Positions 41,819 through 51,076 of a DNA stretch of 64,000 nucleotides are shown piece by piece (positions within the stretch are counted from its first letter, which is position 1; each line of letters starts with the position of its first letter). This DNA comes from JAGVSR01 sp964458265. Its GTDB lineage: Bacteria; Pseudomonadota; Alphaproteobacteria; Rhizobiales; Hyphomicrobiaceae. The notes beneath the pieces are model-generated. The model did no database searches and was not told where the DNA came from. It was given only the letters and a program-made list of their open reading frames with translations. The translations under genes were made by a program, and so were the position numbers. Location: assembly GCA_964458265.1 (NCBI GenBank), contig CAYWIF010000001.1, positions 263,635 through 327,634 of the forward strand, written 5' to 3'.

Positions 41819-43084
41819 TCAGGTGTTCATCTGCTGGAAGAATTCGCCGTTGGTCTTGGTCGACTTGAGCTTGTCGATGAGGAACTCGATGGAATCCATC
41901 GTGCCCATCGGATTGAGGATGCGGCGCAGAACGTAGACCTTCTTGAGCTGATCCTTCGGAATGAGCAGGTCTTCCTTGCGGGTGCCGGAGCGGGCCACGT
42001 CGATTGCCGGGAAGACGCGCTTGTCGGAGACCTTGCGGTCGAGAATAATTTCCGAGTTACCCGTGCCCTTGAATTCTTCGAAGATGACTTCGTCCATGCG
42101 CGAGCCGGTCTCAATGAGCGCGGTGGCAATGATGGTCAGCGAGCCGCCTTCCTCGATGTTACGTGCGGCACCGAAAAAGCGCTTGGGCCGCTGGAGGGCG
42201 TTACTATCCACGCCGCCGGTCAGAACCTTGCCGGAGGACGGAACGACGGTGTTGTAGGCGCGGCCGAGGCGGGTGATGGAGTCGAGCAGGATGACCACGT
42301 CGCGCTTATGCTCAACAAGACGCTTAGCCTTCTCGATCACCATTTCAGAAACCTGGACGTGGCGCGATGGGGGTTCGTCGAAGGTGGAGGAGATGACCTC
42401 GCCCTTCACGGTGCGCTGCATGTCGGTGACTTCTTCCGGGCGCTCGTCGATGAGCAGCACCATCAGATAGCACTCGGGATGATTGGTGGAGATGGCGTGC
42501 GCGATGTTCTGGAGCAGGACCGTCTTGCCGGTGCGCGGCGGCGCGACGATGAGGCCGCGCTGACCCTTGCCGAGGGGAGAGACGATGTCGATGACCCGGG
42601 CCGAAAAATCCTTGATGGTGGGATCTTCGATTTCCATCTTGAGCCACTTGGTCGGGTAGAGCGGCGTCAGGTTGTCGAAGTGGATCTTGTGCTTTGTCGC
42701 TTCCGGGTCTTCGAAGTTGATCTTGTTGACCTTGACCAGCGCGAAGTAGCGTTCGCCTTCCTTCGGGCTGCGGATCTGGCCTTCGACCGTGTCGCCGGTG
42801 CGCAGGGCAAAGCGGCGAATCTGGCTCGGTGAGATGTAGATGTCATCGGGGCCAGGCAGGTAGTTGGCGTCGGGCGAACGGAGAAAGCCGAAGCCATCCT
42901 GCAGCACTTCCACGACGCCGATGCCCGTGATTTCGATATCTTTGGCTGCGAGCTGCTTCAGCGTCGCAAACATCAATTCCTGCTTGCGCAGCGTGCTCGC
43001 GTTTTCAACGCCGACCTCTTCCGCGAAGCTCAACAGCTCCGTCGGCGATTTCCTCTTGAGGTCCTCGAGCTTAACTTCTTCCAT
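41819..43084 (-). CDS. rho: Transcription termination factor Rho
   Basis: Rho is the hexameric RNA helicase that ends unprotected transcripts. The 421-residue product has the N-terminal RNA-binding cold-shock-like domain (GFGFLRSPDANYLPGPDDIYIS, in part), Walker A VAPPRTGKTVLLQN near residue 180, VLLIDERPEEVTDM, LLDSITRLGRAYN and the C-terminal KLKSTKTNGEFFQQMN. Length matches alphaproteobacterial Rho. It lies 264 bases downstream of hemJ, on the same strand. Confidence 0.98.
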   Translation of the reverse strand: MEEVKLEDLKRKSPTELLSFAEEVGVENASTLRKQELMFATLKQLAAKDIEITGIGVVEVLQDGFGFLRSPDANYLPGPDDIYISPSQIRRFALRTGDTVEGQIRSPKEGERYFALVKVNKINFEDPEATKHKIHFDNLTPLYPTKWLKMEIEDPTIKDFSARVIDIVSPLGKGQRGLIVAPPRTGKTVLLQNIAHAISTNHPECYLMVLLIDERPEEVTDMQRTVKGEVISSTFDEPPSRHVQVSEMVIEKAKRLVEHKRDVVILLDSITRLGRAYNTVVPSSGKVLTGGVDSNALQRPKRFFGAARNIEEGGSLTIIATALIETGSRMDEVIFEEFKGTGNSEIILDRKVSDKRVFPAIDVARSGTRKEDLLIPKDQLKKVYVLRRILNPMGTMDSIEFLIDKLKSTKTNGEFFQQMNT

Positions 43085-43348
43085 GGGATGCTCCGCAACG
43101 GCAGCGGCTGAGGTGGGGCTGAAAAGGCCGCGCCTGGGTGGGGAAAGGGAGATAAAAAGCGCAATCTTGTGCTGCGCTTGATTGGCCGGTGCGAGCCGCT
43201 GATTGGGGCCGACCTTGACCGTCTCGCGGCCGGAGAGACCGCGATGTCTTGTTCGAGACGCGAAACTGTTAGCAGAGTCGATTGAAAAGTAAAAGCGATT
43301 CCTGCACCGCGGGGACGCAGGCGCGGCTGGCCCCCGTAAATACTGAGG

Positions 43349-43876
43349 TCAGAACGGCTTGACGATCACGAGGATCACGATGCCGACCATGAGCAACGTC
43401 GGGATTTCGTTCACCATGCGCCAGTGGCGTGGAGGCTTGCTGTTGCGATCCTCGCGGAACGCCCGGGCGGCGGCGGAGAAATAGCCGTGAACGCCGGACA
43501 GCGCCGTTACCAGGGCGAGTTTGGCGTGAAACCAACCGGCAGTGAGGAAATCGCCTTGCCACGCCAGCCATAGTCCGAGCGCCCACGAGATGACCATCGC
43601 CGGGTTCATGATGATGGTGAGCAGGCGCGTTTCCATGAGCTTGAACGTTTCGGACTGCTCCGATCCGGCCGGCGCGTCGCAGTGATAGATGAAGAGGCGC
43701 GGCAGGTAGAGCATGCCCGCCATCCAGGAGATGATGGCAATGACATGCACGGCCTTGACCCAGAGGTAGGCCCGATCGCCGAAGAGCAGCATTACAGCAG
43801 CCGTGATGGCCACCGTCACGACGAGCGAAATTGCGGCGCGAACGGCCGGTGATCCTTTGGGCGTTGCCGACGTCAT
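43349..43876 (-). CDS. hemJ: Protoporphyrinogen oxidase HemJ
   Basis: HemJ oxidises protoporphyrinogen IX in the membrane. The 175-residue product has four hydrophobic segments and the family landmarks YLWVKAVHVIAIISWMAGMLYLPRLFIYH with its haem-ligand histidines, LGLWLAWQGDFLTAGWFHAKL, and RHWRMVNEIPTLLMVGIVILVIVKPF (all in part). Its ATG overlaps the hemE stop by four bases, as in Rhizobiales. Confidence 0.95.
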   Translation of the reverse strand: MTSATPKGSPAVRAAISLVVTVAITAAVMLLFGDRAYLWVKAVHVIAIISWMAGMLYLPRLFIYHCDAPAGSEQSETFKLMETRLLTIIMNPAMVISWALGLWLAWQGDFLTAGWFHAKLALVTALSGVHGYFSAAARAFREDRNSKPPRHWRMVNEIPTLLMVGIVILVIVKPF

Positions 43877-44943
43877 GCGGCGACCGTGTTGAAAGAGCGA
43901 ACGCGGTCGACGAGGCGCGCGACGTTATCCGGAGGCGTATCAGGCACGATGCCATGCCCGAGGTTGAAGATGTGCGGCAGGCCGCGCAGGGCTTGGAGCG
44001 TTTCGTCGATCCGGCGATCAAGTGCGTCTCCGCCGGCGACGAGAAGCAAAGGATCGATGTTCCCTTGGACAGCGATTCCCGCATCCTTGGCAAGGGTGCG
44101 CATGTCTTTCAGCGGCATGGCGGTATCGCAGCCGACACCACGAACGCCGGTTTCCTTGACAAAACCAAGGGCATTCGAGCCAGCGCCGCGCGGGAAGCCG
44201 ATGACCGGAACTTTCGGGTGGCGTGCTTTCAAGTCACGCACGAGGCGTGCGGTGGGGGCCGTTACCCAGCTTGCGAATTCCCGATCCGGCAGCGTGCCGG
44301 CCCAACTGTCGAAGACCATCACGGTATCGGCGCCGGCATCGATCTGCTGGGAAAGATAATCGACCGATGTATCGACGAGGATGTCGATCAACTGCTGGAA
44401 GCCTTTCGGATCACGATAGGCGAAGCGGCGGGCGGCGGCCTGATCGGATGAGCCTTCGCCGCCGACGACGTACGTGGCGACAGTCCACGGCGCACCGCAG
44501 AAACCAATGAGGGTTGTTTCGCGGGGAAGATCCTGCCGCAGGCGGGCGACGGTCTCACAGATGAGACCGAATTTCTCGCCCGTCTTCGCGCGATCCAACC
44601 GGCGAAGGCCGGCGACGGTGGTAATGGGATCGAGCTTGGGTCCTTCGCCCTCGAGGAAGGCCACGCTTTGTCCGAGAGCGTCAGGGACGACGAGAATGTC
44701 GGAAAAGAGAATTGCGGCGTCGAAGCCGTAACGGCGGATCGGTTGCAGGGTTACTTCGGCTGCAAGCGCCGGCGTGTAGCAGAGCTTCAAGAACCCGCCG
44801 GCCTCGGCGCGCGTGGCACGATATTCGGCAAGGTAGCGGCCAGCCTGGCGCATGAGCCAAATTGGCGGTGTCGGAAGGACCTCACCGCCGAGCACCTTCA
44901 TCAACTTGCGATCGTTTTGGCCGTTGGCCCCCGCACTCGACAT
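43873..44943 (-). CDS. hemE: Uroporphyrinogen decarboxylase
   Basis: HemE removes four acetate carboxyls from uroporphyrinogen III in haem synthesis. The 356-residue product has PPIWLMRQAGRYLAEYRATRAE (in part), ILFSDILVVPDALGQSV, GFCGAPWTVATYVVGG, VMVFDSWAG and NLGHGIVPDTPPDNVARLV. ATG 44943 starts next to the putative origin. It is in one operon with hemJ and possibly rho. Confidence 0.97.
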   Translation of the reverse strand: MSSAGANGQNDRKLMKVLGGEVLPTPPIWLMRQAGRYLAEYRATRAEAGGFLKLCYTPALAAEVTLQPIRRYGFDAAILFSDILVVPDALGQSVAFLEGEGPKLDPITTVAGLRRLDRAKTGEKFGLICETVARLRQDLPRETTLIGFCGAPWTVATYVVGGEGSSDQAAARRFAYRDPKGFQQLIDILVDTSVDYLSQQIDAGADTVMVFDSWAGTLPDREFASWVTAPTARLVRDLKARHPKVPVIGFPRGAGSNALGFVKETGVRGVGCDTAMPLKDMRTLAKDAGIAVQGNIDPLLLVAGGDALDRRIDETLQALRGLPHIFNLGHGIVPDTPPDNVARLVDRVRSFNTVAA

Positions 44944-45359
44944 GCCCGTCCCTTAATTTCTAAATGGCAGAGTCTTCTAGATTTTTTCTTTGACTCTTAG
45001 ACCGAGGGATTGCGGGAATTCAGGTGTCATCCCCAGGTTCTCCAACGGATCTTCGTTGTGCATAGCGCGCATGACACGATGTTGTGGCTGCGCGCGCTGA
45101 CACTCTACCAGCGCCAGATGCTGCTTTGGAAGACAATGTGTTGACGCAAACGATGCGGCAACAACCGTTGGGGAGAGGTTGGGGATAGCGACGGGGTCGC
45201 GAGGGAGGAAAATACCAATCCCCATGGCGGGAGAAAAATTGGTCGGGACTATCCCGGCGGGGCCGAATGTGGGTATCTGGCAGGGAAGACCCACAGCCAG
45301 GTGGGGAGGGGCCGGAGGGGCCGTTCCACGCCGTTGATAAGACGCCGTTTTGTCCACAG
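44944..45359. other. Putative chromosome origin region (hemE-ppsR intergenic)
   Basis: This 416-base stretch between divergent hemE and ppsR has no gene. In Caulobacter the origin lies between hemE and the ppsR (DUF299) homologue, and hemE marks the origin in several Rhizobiales. It holds an AT-rich patch (44952-45000) with an AGAGTC/GACTCT inverted repeat, and three degenerate DnaA boxes: TTGTCCACA (45350-45358) and, on the minus strand, CTATGCACA (45057-45065) and ATACCCACA (45268-45276). parAB and parS lie 7-11 kb away. Gene orientation diverges from here. No perfect DnaA box was seen. Confidence 0.5.
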
Positions 45360-46211
45360 ATGCCGCACAGCCCGCCGAGCTACTATCATATGCATCTCGT
45401 CTCCGATTCAACGGGAGACACGCTGACGGCGATCGCGAAAGCGGCGGCGGCGCAGTACGCGACGTTGCGGCCGATCGAGCATATGCATCCGCTGGTGCGC
45501 ACGCCCCGCCAGTTGAGGCGCGTGCTGCAGGAGATCGAGCAGGCGCCCGGTATCGTCCTTTATACGGTCGTCAACCGCGAGCTGGTGGCGGAACTGGAAG
45601 ACAAGTGCCGGGAACTCAACATTCCGGCGCATCCGGTTCTGCAGCCGATCATGCAGGTTTTCGAATCGTATCTCGGCGCCCCGCAGACACCGACTGTGGC
45701 GGGACAGCATGTGCTCGACGCCAGCTACTTCAAGCGCATCGACGCCTTGAACTTCACGATGCAGCACGACGACGGGCGATTGCCGGAAGATCTCAACAAG
45801 GCCGATATCATTCTGCTTGGCATCTCGCGCACGTCGAAAACCCCGACCAGCATCTATCTTGCGCAACGCGGCTACAAGACGACGAACTTGCCGCTGGTGC
45901 CGGAAATTCCTTTGCCACCGGCGCTGACCGAGCCGCATTCGGCTTTTGTGGCGTGCCTGGTGGCCAGCGTCGACCGAGTGACCGAAGTTCGCCGCAATCG
46001 CGCGCTGCTGATGTCGGATCGCGATATCAACGCATATGCGGATCGCACCCAGATTGCGGAGGAAATCGCCTATTCGCGGCGCATCTGCGCGGAACATGGC
46101 TGGCCGGTGATCGATGTGACGCGCAAGTCCGTCGAGGAGACGGCAGCGACGGTCATCCAGATGATGAATGACCGGCGGTCGGATGCGCGTGTAACCGAGC
46201 CGTCGCCATGA
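45360..46211 (+). CDS. Pyruvate,phosphate dikinase / PEP synthase regulatory protein (PPSR/PDRP)
   Basis: This bifunctional ADP-dependent kinase and Pi-dependent pyrophosphorylase switches PEP synthase or pyruvate,phosphate dikinase on and off. The 283-residue product has the start YYHMHLVSDSTGDTLTAIAKAAA (in part), the P-loop-like GISRTSKTPTSIYLAQRGYKTTNLPLVP (in part) and CAEHGWPVIDVTRKSVEETAATV (in part). ATG 45360 was chosen; an ATG ten codons later is also possible. It overlaps maf by four bases and heads the operon ppsR-maf-aroE-coaE. Confidence 0.93.
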   Translation: MPHSPPSYYHMHLVSDSTGDTLTAIAKAAAAQYATLRPIEHMHPLVRTPRQLRRVLQEIEQAPGIVLYTVVNRELVAELEDKCRELNIPAHPVLQPIMQVFESYLGAPQTPTVAGQHVLDASYFKRIDALNFTMQHDDGRLPEDLNKADIILLGISRTSKTPTSIYLAQRGYKTTNLPLVPEIPLPPALTEPHSAFVACLVASVDRVTEVRRNRALLMSDRDINAYADRTQIAEEIAYSRRICAEHGWPVIDVTRKSVEETAATVIQMMNDRRSDARVTEPSP

Positions 46212-46807
46212 GTTCGTCCCGGCTCATCCTCGCGTCGGCATCGGCGGCGCGCCGGCAAATGCTCGATCGCGCCGGCATTGAATTCGAGATCGTCCCGGCT
46301 TCCATCGATGAGGATCGCGTGCGCGACAGCGTGATCGCCACCGCAACCCATGCCGGTATCGCGCTGGCACTGGCGGAGGCAAAGGCGTTCTCGGTGGCCG
46401 CGGATTTTGCGGGAGCGGTCGTCATCGGCTCCGACCAAATTCTGAGTACCGGTGACGGCGTCCTGTCGAAGCCGGGTTCGCGGCAAGGTGCGCGCGAAAC
46501 GTTGCGCGCGCTGCGCGGGCGCACGCATTGGCTCCACTCCGCCGCTGCTCTGGTTGCGGATGGGCGTGTAATCTGGCGTGGCGTTGATACGGCTGCGTTG
46601 TCGATGCGCGCGCTTTCGGACACGGACATCGAGCGCTACCTCGACGCGGCGGGCGACGGCATTTTCGGTTGCGTCGGGGCCTACAAAATCGAAGGCGAAG
46701 GGATCCGCCTTTTCGATCGCATTTCAGGCGATTATTTCACCATTATGGGGATGCCGCTTTTGCCGCTGCTGAGAGAATTGCGCCGGCTGGAAAGGGTCGC
46801 GGCATGA
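46208..46807 (+). CDS. Maf-like nucleotide pyrophosphatase
   Basis: Maf proteins hydrolyse non-canonical or modified nucleoside triphosphates (dTTP/UTP or m7GTP, depending on subfamily). The 199-residue product has LILASASAARRQMLDRAGIEFE (in part), VIGSDQILSTGDGVLSKPGS and GCVGAYKIEGEGIRLFDRISGDYFTIMGMPL (in part). The motif variant SDQILS differs from the commonest SDT form, so substrate class is uncertain. It overlaps ppsR and aroE by four bases each. Confidence 0.93.
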   Translation: MSSSRLILASASAARRQMLDRAGIEFEIVPASIDEDRVRDSVIATATHAGIALALAEAKAFSVAADFAGAVVIGSDQILSTGDGVLSKPGSRQGARETLRALRGRTHWLHSAAALVADGRVIWRGVDTAALSMRALSDTDIERYLDAAGDGIFGCVGAYKIEGEGIRLFDRISGDYFTIMGMPLLPLLRELRRLERVAA

Positions 46808-47637
46808 AGCGCGCATGCGTCATCGGCTGGCCGATCGAACATTCGCGCTCGCCGCTCATCCACGGATACTGGTTGCGCACGCTGGGTATCGCGGGCAGCT
46901 ACACGCGCGAACCGGTTCGACTCGAGGATCTGGCGGATTTTCTTTCTTCGCTCGCGGCGTCCGGATTTGCCGGTTGCAACGTGACAGTTCCCCATAAGGA
47001 AGCGGCGCTCGCCCTGGCTGACGAGCGCGACGCGGCGGCCGTCGCAATTGGTGCGGCGAACACGCTGTGGCTGGAGAACGGACGGCTCCATGCGTCGAAC
47101 ACCGATGCAATTGGATACATGACCTATCTCGATGTGAAGGCGCCGCAATGGCGCAAGCGCGATCAGCCTGTTCTCATTCTCGGCGCGGGTGGCGCGGCGC
47201 GGGCCATTGCATACGGATTCCTGGAGGCTGGCGCCGGGCGCGTGCGGGTATGCAATCGTTCGCGTGAGCGTGGCGAAAGTCTTGCCCGCCACTTTGGGCC
47301 GCGCGTGGAAGCCTGTGACTGGGACGTGCGTGACGAACTTGCCCGTGAAGCCAGCGTGATCGTGAACACAACGACACTCGGCATGAAGGGGCAGGGCGAT
47401 CCGGGATTGGATTTTTCGGGGGTCCGTCCGGACACGGTGGTAAGCGATATCGTCTACGTCCCGCTGGAGACCGAATTTCTAGCCTCTGCGCGGAGGAGCG
47501 GCCTTGCGACCGTCGATGGGCTTGGAATGCTTCTGCATCAGGCCGTGCCAGGTTTCGAGAGATGGTTCGGTGTCAGACCGAAGGTCACGCCGGAGCTGTA
47601 CGATCTGGTGCGCGCCGATATTGAAAGGCCAGCATGA
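46804..47637 (+). CDS. aroE: Shikimate dehydrogenase
   Basis: AroE reduces 3-dehydroshikimate to shikimate with NADPH. The 277-residue product has VIGWPIEHSRSPLIHGYWLR (the SRS substrate motif), NVTVPHKEAALALAD with the catalytic lysine, NTDAIGY with the catalytic Asp, and the NADP fold VLILGAGGAARAIAYGF. ATG 46804 overlaps the maf stop by four bases, and its own stop overlaps coaE. Confidence 0.96.
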   Translation: MKRACVIGWPIEHSRSPLIHGYWLRTLGIAGSYTREPVRLEDLADFLSSLAASGFAGCNVTVPHKEAALALADERDAAAVAIGAANTLWLENGRLHASNTDAIGYMTYLDVKAPQWRKRDQPVLILGAGGAARAIAYGFLEAGAGRVRVCNRSRERGESLARHFGPRVEACDWDVRDELAREASVIVNTTTLGMKGQGDPGLDFSGVRPDTVVSDIVYVPLETEFLASARRSGLATVDGLGMLLHQAVPGFERWFGVRPKVTPELYDLVRADIERPA

Positions 47638-48257
47638 TGCTCGTCGTCGGGCTGACCGGTTCGATCGCGATGGGGAAGTCGACGGCGGCCGCTTTTTTGA
47701 GGTCGCGCGGTGTGCCTGTTTTCGATGCCGACGCGGCCGTCCACGACATCTACCGGGAGGAAGCGGTGCCGCTGATCGAGGCGGCCTTTCCCGGTTCAAC
47801 GGATAACGCCGGTGTCAATCGCGAGCGGCTCTCGGCGGCTCTGAAAACCGCGCCGGACGGCTTCGAGAGGCTTGAGGCGATTGTGCACCCGCTGGTGCGC
47901 GCGCGTGAGTTGGCATTTTTGCAGGAAGCGGCCCGGACAGGAGCGGCAGTTGCGGTGCTGGATGTGCCGCTGCTGTACGAGACCGGCCTCGACGCAGCGC
48001 TCGATGCGGTCATCGTCGTGAGCGCCAGCGCTGAAGCGCAACGGGAGCGCGCGATGATGCGGCCGGGCATGACGGCTGCAAAGCTCGAGCAATTGCTTGC
48101 GCGTCAGATGCCGGACGACGAAAAGCGGCGCCGTGCGCATTTCGTTGTGGATACGAACGGGCCGCCAGGGGCGTCGCTGCACCAGCTCGATGCTATTCTG
48201 GCCATGTTGAGCGGGCGCCGGGCAAATGCGTTCGCGCGGTTCTGGTCGCGCGATTGA
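47634..48257 (+). CDS. coaE: Dephospho-CoA kinase
   Basis: CoaE phosphorylates dephospho-CoA, the last step of CoA synthesis. The 207-residue product has P-loop GLTGSIAMGKSTAAAFL, VPVFDADAAVHDIY and LDVPLLYETGLDAALDAVIVV (in part). It starts with ATGATG at 47634 and overlaps aroE by four bases. coaA lies elsewhere in the window (32195-33250). Confidence 0.95.
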   Translation: MMLVVGLTGSIAMGKSTAAAFLRSRGVPVFDADAAVHDIYREEAVPLIEAAFPGSTDNAGVNRERLSAALKTAPDGFERLEAIVHPLVRARELAFLQEAARTGAAVAVLDVPLLYETGLDAALDAVIVVSASAEAQRERAMMRPGMTAAKLEQLLARQMPDDEKRRRAHFVVDTNGPPGASLHQLDAILAMLSGRRANAFARFWSRD

Positions 48258-48291
48258 TGTGCGGTTCGACAATGGTGGGGGGCCTGAAGGG

Positions 48292-48996
48292 ATGTTGCGC
48301 GAAATCGTTCTCGATACGGAGACAACGGGGCTGGACCCGACGAAGGGCGACCGGCTGATCGAGATCGGCTGCATCGAGCTTTTCAATCGTATGCCAACGG
48401 GCCGCGAGTTCCATTGTTTCATCAACCCGGACCGCGACGTTCCGGCCGAAGCGCAGGCGGTGCATGGAATTTCGACGGAGTTCCTGAAGGACAAGCCGCG
48501 GTTTCATGACGTCGCCGATCCGTTCTTGGAGTTCATCGCGGGTGATGTGCTCGTCATCCACAATGCGGCCTTCGATGTGGGGTTCTTGAGCGCGGAGTTG
48601 GCGCGGGTCGGCAAGTCGGCGATCGAGATGAGCCGGGTGGTCGATACGCTCGCGCTGGCGCGGCGGAAGCATCCGGCGGGACCCAACAACCTTGATGCGC
48701 TGTGTAAGCGCTATGGCGTCGACAACTCAAAGCGCACCAAGCATGGCGCGCTGATGGATTCGCTGCTTCTCGCGGAAGTTTATGTCGAGCTGCTCGGCGA
48801 GCGGCAGGCGACGCTGGGGCTCGCGCAATCGGGAGCCGGAAAAGAGAGCGGATCGCGGCGCTCAGGTACGGGTCAACGTCAGGCCCTGCGGCGTCCCGCC
48901 GAACTGCCGTCGCGACTGTCGGAGGATGTGGAGGCCGCGCATCGCGCGTTCGTCGAAACGCTCGGGGCGAACGCGATCTGGCGCCGGTACACTTAG
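48292..48996 (+). CDS. dnaQ: DNA polymerase III epsilon subunit (3'-5' proofreading exonuclease)
   Basis: The 234-residue product is a DEDDh exonuclease. It shows REIVLDTETTGLDP (ExoI acidic pair), VIHNAAFDVGFLSAEL (ExoII) and KRTKHGALMDSLLLAEVYVEL (ExoIII with the catalytic His). ATG 48292 was chosen at the start of homology; 22 codons upstream are open. The C-terminal part is less conserved, as usual for the alpha-binding tail. It starts 34 bases after coaE. Confidence 0.94.
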   Translation: MLREIVLDTETTGLDPTKGDRLIEIGCIELFNRMPTGREFHCFINPDRDVPAEAQAVHGISTEFLKDKPRFHDVADPFLEFIAGDVLVIHNAAFDVGFLSAELARVGKSAIEMSRVVDTLALARRKHPAGPNNLDALCKRYGVDNSKRTKHGALMDSLLLAEVYVELLGERQATLGLAQSGAGKESGSRRSGTGQRQALRRPAELPSRLSEDVEAAHRAFVETLGANAIWRRYT

Positions 48997-49036
48997 CCAG
49001 CGTGAGCCGAGACTGATAAAGTGCCGAGCCGGAGAC

Positions 49037-49525
49037 CTACTGCTTTTCGGCCTTTTTCGCGATCTCCTGCTGGCGGCGCATGTAAAGCGCGCCAAAATCG
49101 ACAGGGTCGAGCCAGAGCGGCGGATAGCCGCCTTCGCGGGTAATGTCGGCGACGATCCGGCGGAGGAATGGGAAAAGCAGCGCCGGGCAGTTGACGAGCA
49201 GGAACGGCTCCATCGTCTGGGGCGGTACGTTCTGCAGACGAAAGGCGCCGCCGTAGTTGATTTCCAGAACGTAGATCGTGCCGCCGGTGTGCGAGGCGGT
49301 GGCGGTAAACATGATCGCGCTTTCGTACACGTCGGGTCCAAGGCGCTGCGCTTCGACGTTGACCTCGAGCGACACGGCGGGGCTTTCGCCCTCCTTGATC
49401 TGGATTTTTCCAACATTCGGGTTTTCGAACGACAGGTCCTTGATGTGCTGGCCGAGAACCTGAATGTGCATTTGGGCCGGTTGGGTTTCGGTTGCGGCAG
49501 CGCCGCCGTTCGTCTCGTCAGCCAT
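49037..49525 (-). CDS. secB: Protein-export chaperone SecB
   Basis: SecB keeps precursors unfolded for SecA. The 162-residue product has the SecB core: IQVLGQHIKDLSFENPN, VSLEVNVEAQRL, MFTATASHTGGTIYVLEINYGG (in part), LLVNCPALLFPFLRRIVADITREGGYPPLWLDPVDFGALY (in part). ATG 49525 was chosen; the frame stays open for 30 further codons. It is convergent with dnaQ and divergent in order from tim44, as in Rhizobiales. Confidence 0.95.
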   Translation of the reverse strand: MADETNGGAAATETQPAQMHIQVLGQHIKDLSFENPNVGKIQIKEGESPAVSLEVNVEAQRLGPDVYESAIMFTATASHTGGTIYVLEINYGGAFRLQNVPPQTMEPFLLVNCPALLFPFLRRIVADITREGGYPPLWLDPVDFGALYMRRQQEIAKKAEKQ

Positions 49526-49589
49526 GGCTTTTTCGCTCGTTGGAATCGAAGGTCGCGGGAGCGCTATCACGCGCGGGGCCGTAGGGCAA

Positions 49590-50054
49590 TCAGGGGCGAT
49601 TTCCCGGGTCGTCATCGAGGCGTTTCCAATCGCCTTCGATGGTCGTGGTGTCCTCGTTGTCGCGCCGCACGGTGGAGCGGCGGACGATGACCGAGGACGA
49701 GCCGGTCAGCCGGGCGGCGAGCGCATGGCGGATCAACGTGCGGACGGGTGGAATGAGGAGTACGAGGCCGAGCGTGTCGCCGATGAGGCCTGGCGACATC
49801 AGGAAGGCCCCGGCGGCGAAAACGAGGCCGCTATCGGCCAACGGTGCCACAGGTGCCCGGCCGGCGTTCAGTTCAGCCGATATCTTCTCGGCAACCTTGA
49901 AACCCTGACGGCGGAGGATCGCGACTCCGAGCAGGCCGGTGCCGATTATGACACCCAGCACGGGCCAGAAGCCCCATGCCTGACCGGCGCGGATCAACAG
50001 CGCCAGTTCCAGGAGTGGATACGCGACGAAAACGAGCAGAAGGGCGAAACGCAT
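49590..50054 (-). CDS. fxsA: FxsA-family membrane protein
   Basis: The 154-residue product has three or four hydrophobic segments: FALLLVFVAYPLLELALLI, FWPVLGVIIGTGLLGVAIL and SGLVFAAGAFLMSPGLIGDTLGLVLLIPP, the last with the family motif LMSPGLIGDTLG. FxsA-like proteins are cytoplasmic-membrane proteins first noted as affecting phage exclusion; exact function is unknown. The tail is charged. ATG 50054 fits; the frame extends upstream without homology. It lies 64 bases from secB. Confidence 0.9.
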   Translation of the reverse strand: MRFALLLVFVAYPLLELALLIRAGQAWGFWPVLGVIIGTGLLGVAILRRQGFKVAEKISAELNAGRAPVAPLADSGLVFAAGAFLMSPGLIGDTLGLVLLIPPVRTLIRHALAARLTGSSSVIVRRSTVRRDNEDTTTIEGDWKRLDDDPGNRP

Positions 50055-50308
50055 TCGTACTTTCCGGCCATTTGGCGGTGACGTGGCTGTCCGATGGATC
50101 GGTGTCTGGAGCCGAAGCAAATCAACTCAGGACACAGTTGGCATCTATGCCATTGTGCCCTAAGGTCAAACGCGACACCAACCGCAAACCGAACGGGACC
50201 TCGAACAGGTCCGAATGCCCGGGCCAGCCTTTAATGAGCTGTGATTTCCCGGCCCCACGACCTACATGTAGAGCACCCAGACTCGAACCCTCATCCGGAA
50301 AGCTGCCG

Positions 50309-51052
50309 ATGGAAGGCCAGATCGACCTTTTTACCCTGTTGGCGATGATCGTTGCCGTGATCGCAGTATTAAAATTGCGCAGTGTGCTCGGCAAACGCAC
50401 GGATGAAGACGACGCGCGCATCGAACGCCGGGCGCGGGAAGAGGTTCGCAATCCCACCACCGCAGGCGCCGGTTCCGACAAGGTCGTGACGCTGCCGCGC
50501 CGTGATCGAGAGGACGCGGCTGCCGAAACGCGCGTCGATACGGTGGAGGCGGACAATCGCGTCCGCGAATTTGCCAAGGGCGACGAGACGGTGGCGGAAG
50601 GGCTGTTTGCGATCCGCAAACTCGATCCGGATTTCGATCCGGGCGAATTCATCGACGGCGCCAGACAGGCCTACGAAATTATCGTTACGTCGTTTGCCGA
50701 GGGCAACAAGAAGGCACTGCGCGATCTTTTGTCGAAAGATGTGCTGGAAGGTTTCACCGGGGCGATCAGCGAGCGTGAGGCGCGCGGCGAGCGCATCGAG
50801 CAGAATTTCGTCGGCATCAACAAGGCCGACATTCTGGAAGCGGAAGTCAAGAGCGGCGTTGCGAGCATCACCATGCGGTTCGTGAGCCAGTTGATCACCG
50901 CGACGCGCGACAAGGCGGGGACGGTCGTCTCGGGCGATCCGACGCGCATCACGGACGTGACCGACATCTGGACATTCAGCCGCGATGTTTCGACGGCACG
51001 GGCGCGGTCCAATCCGAACTGGCGGCTCATCGCCACGCAAGACGCGCACTGA
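50309..51052 (+). CDS. Tim44/TimA-family protein
   Basis: The 247-residue product has an N-terminal membrane segment (LFTLLAMIVAVIAVL, residues about 6-22), a charged linker of about 80 residues, and the Tim44-like domain (FDPGEFIDGARQAYEIIVTSFAEGNKKALRDLLS, in part, and TRITDVTDIWTFSRDV). Mitochondrial Tim44 and its bacterial relative TimA are inner-membrane proteins linked to protein import or export; in alphaproteobacteria it usually sits next to fxsA/secB, as here. ATG 50309 was selected; the 254-base gap before it contains no other gene. Confidence 0.9.
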   Translation: MEGQIDLFTLLAMIVAVIAVLKLRSVLGKRTDEDDARIERRAREEVRNPTTAGAGSDKVVTLPRRDREDAAAETRVDTVEADNRVREFAKGDETVAEGLFAIRKLDPDFDPGEFIDGARQAYEIIVTSFAEGNKKALRDLLSKDVLEGFTGAISEREARGERIEQNFVGINKADILEAEVKSGVASITMRFVSQLITATRDKAGTVVSGDPTRITDVTDIWTFSRDVSTARARSNPNWRLIATQDAH

Positions 51053-51076
51053 GACGGGGACGGGGCGCGCGAGGTC

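Noticed and set aside
50230..50305. A GGTTCGA-like stretch on the minus strand suggesting a tRNA T-arm
   Set aside because: The flanking bases do not form the 5-bp T-stem, and no anticodon or D-arm or acceptor stem can be fitted.
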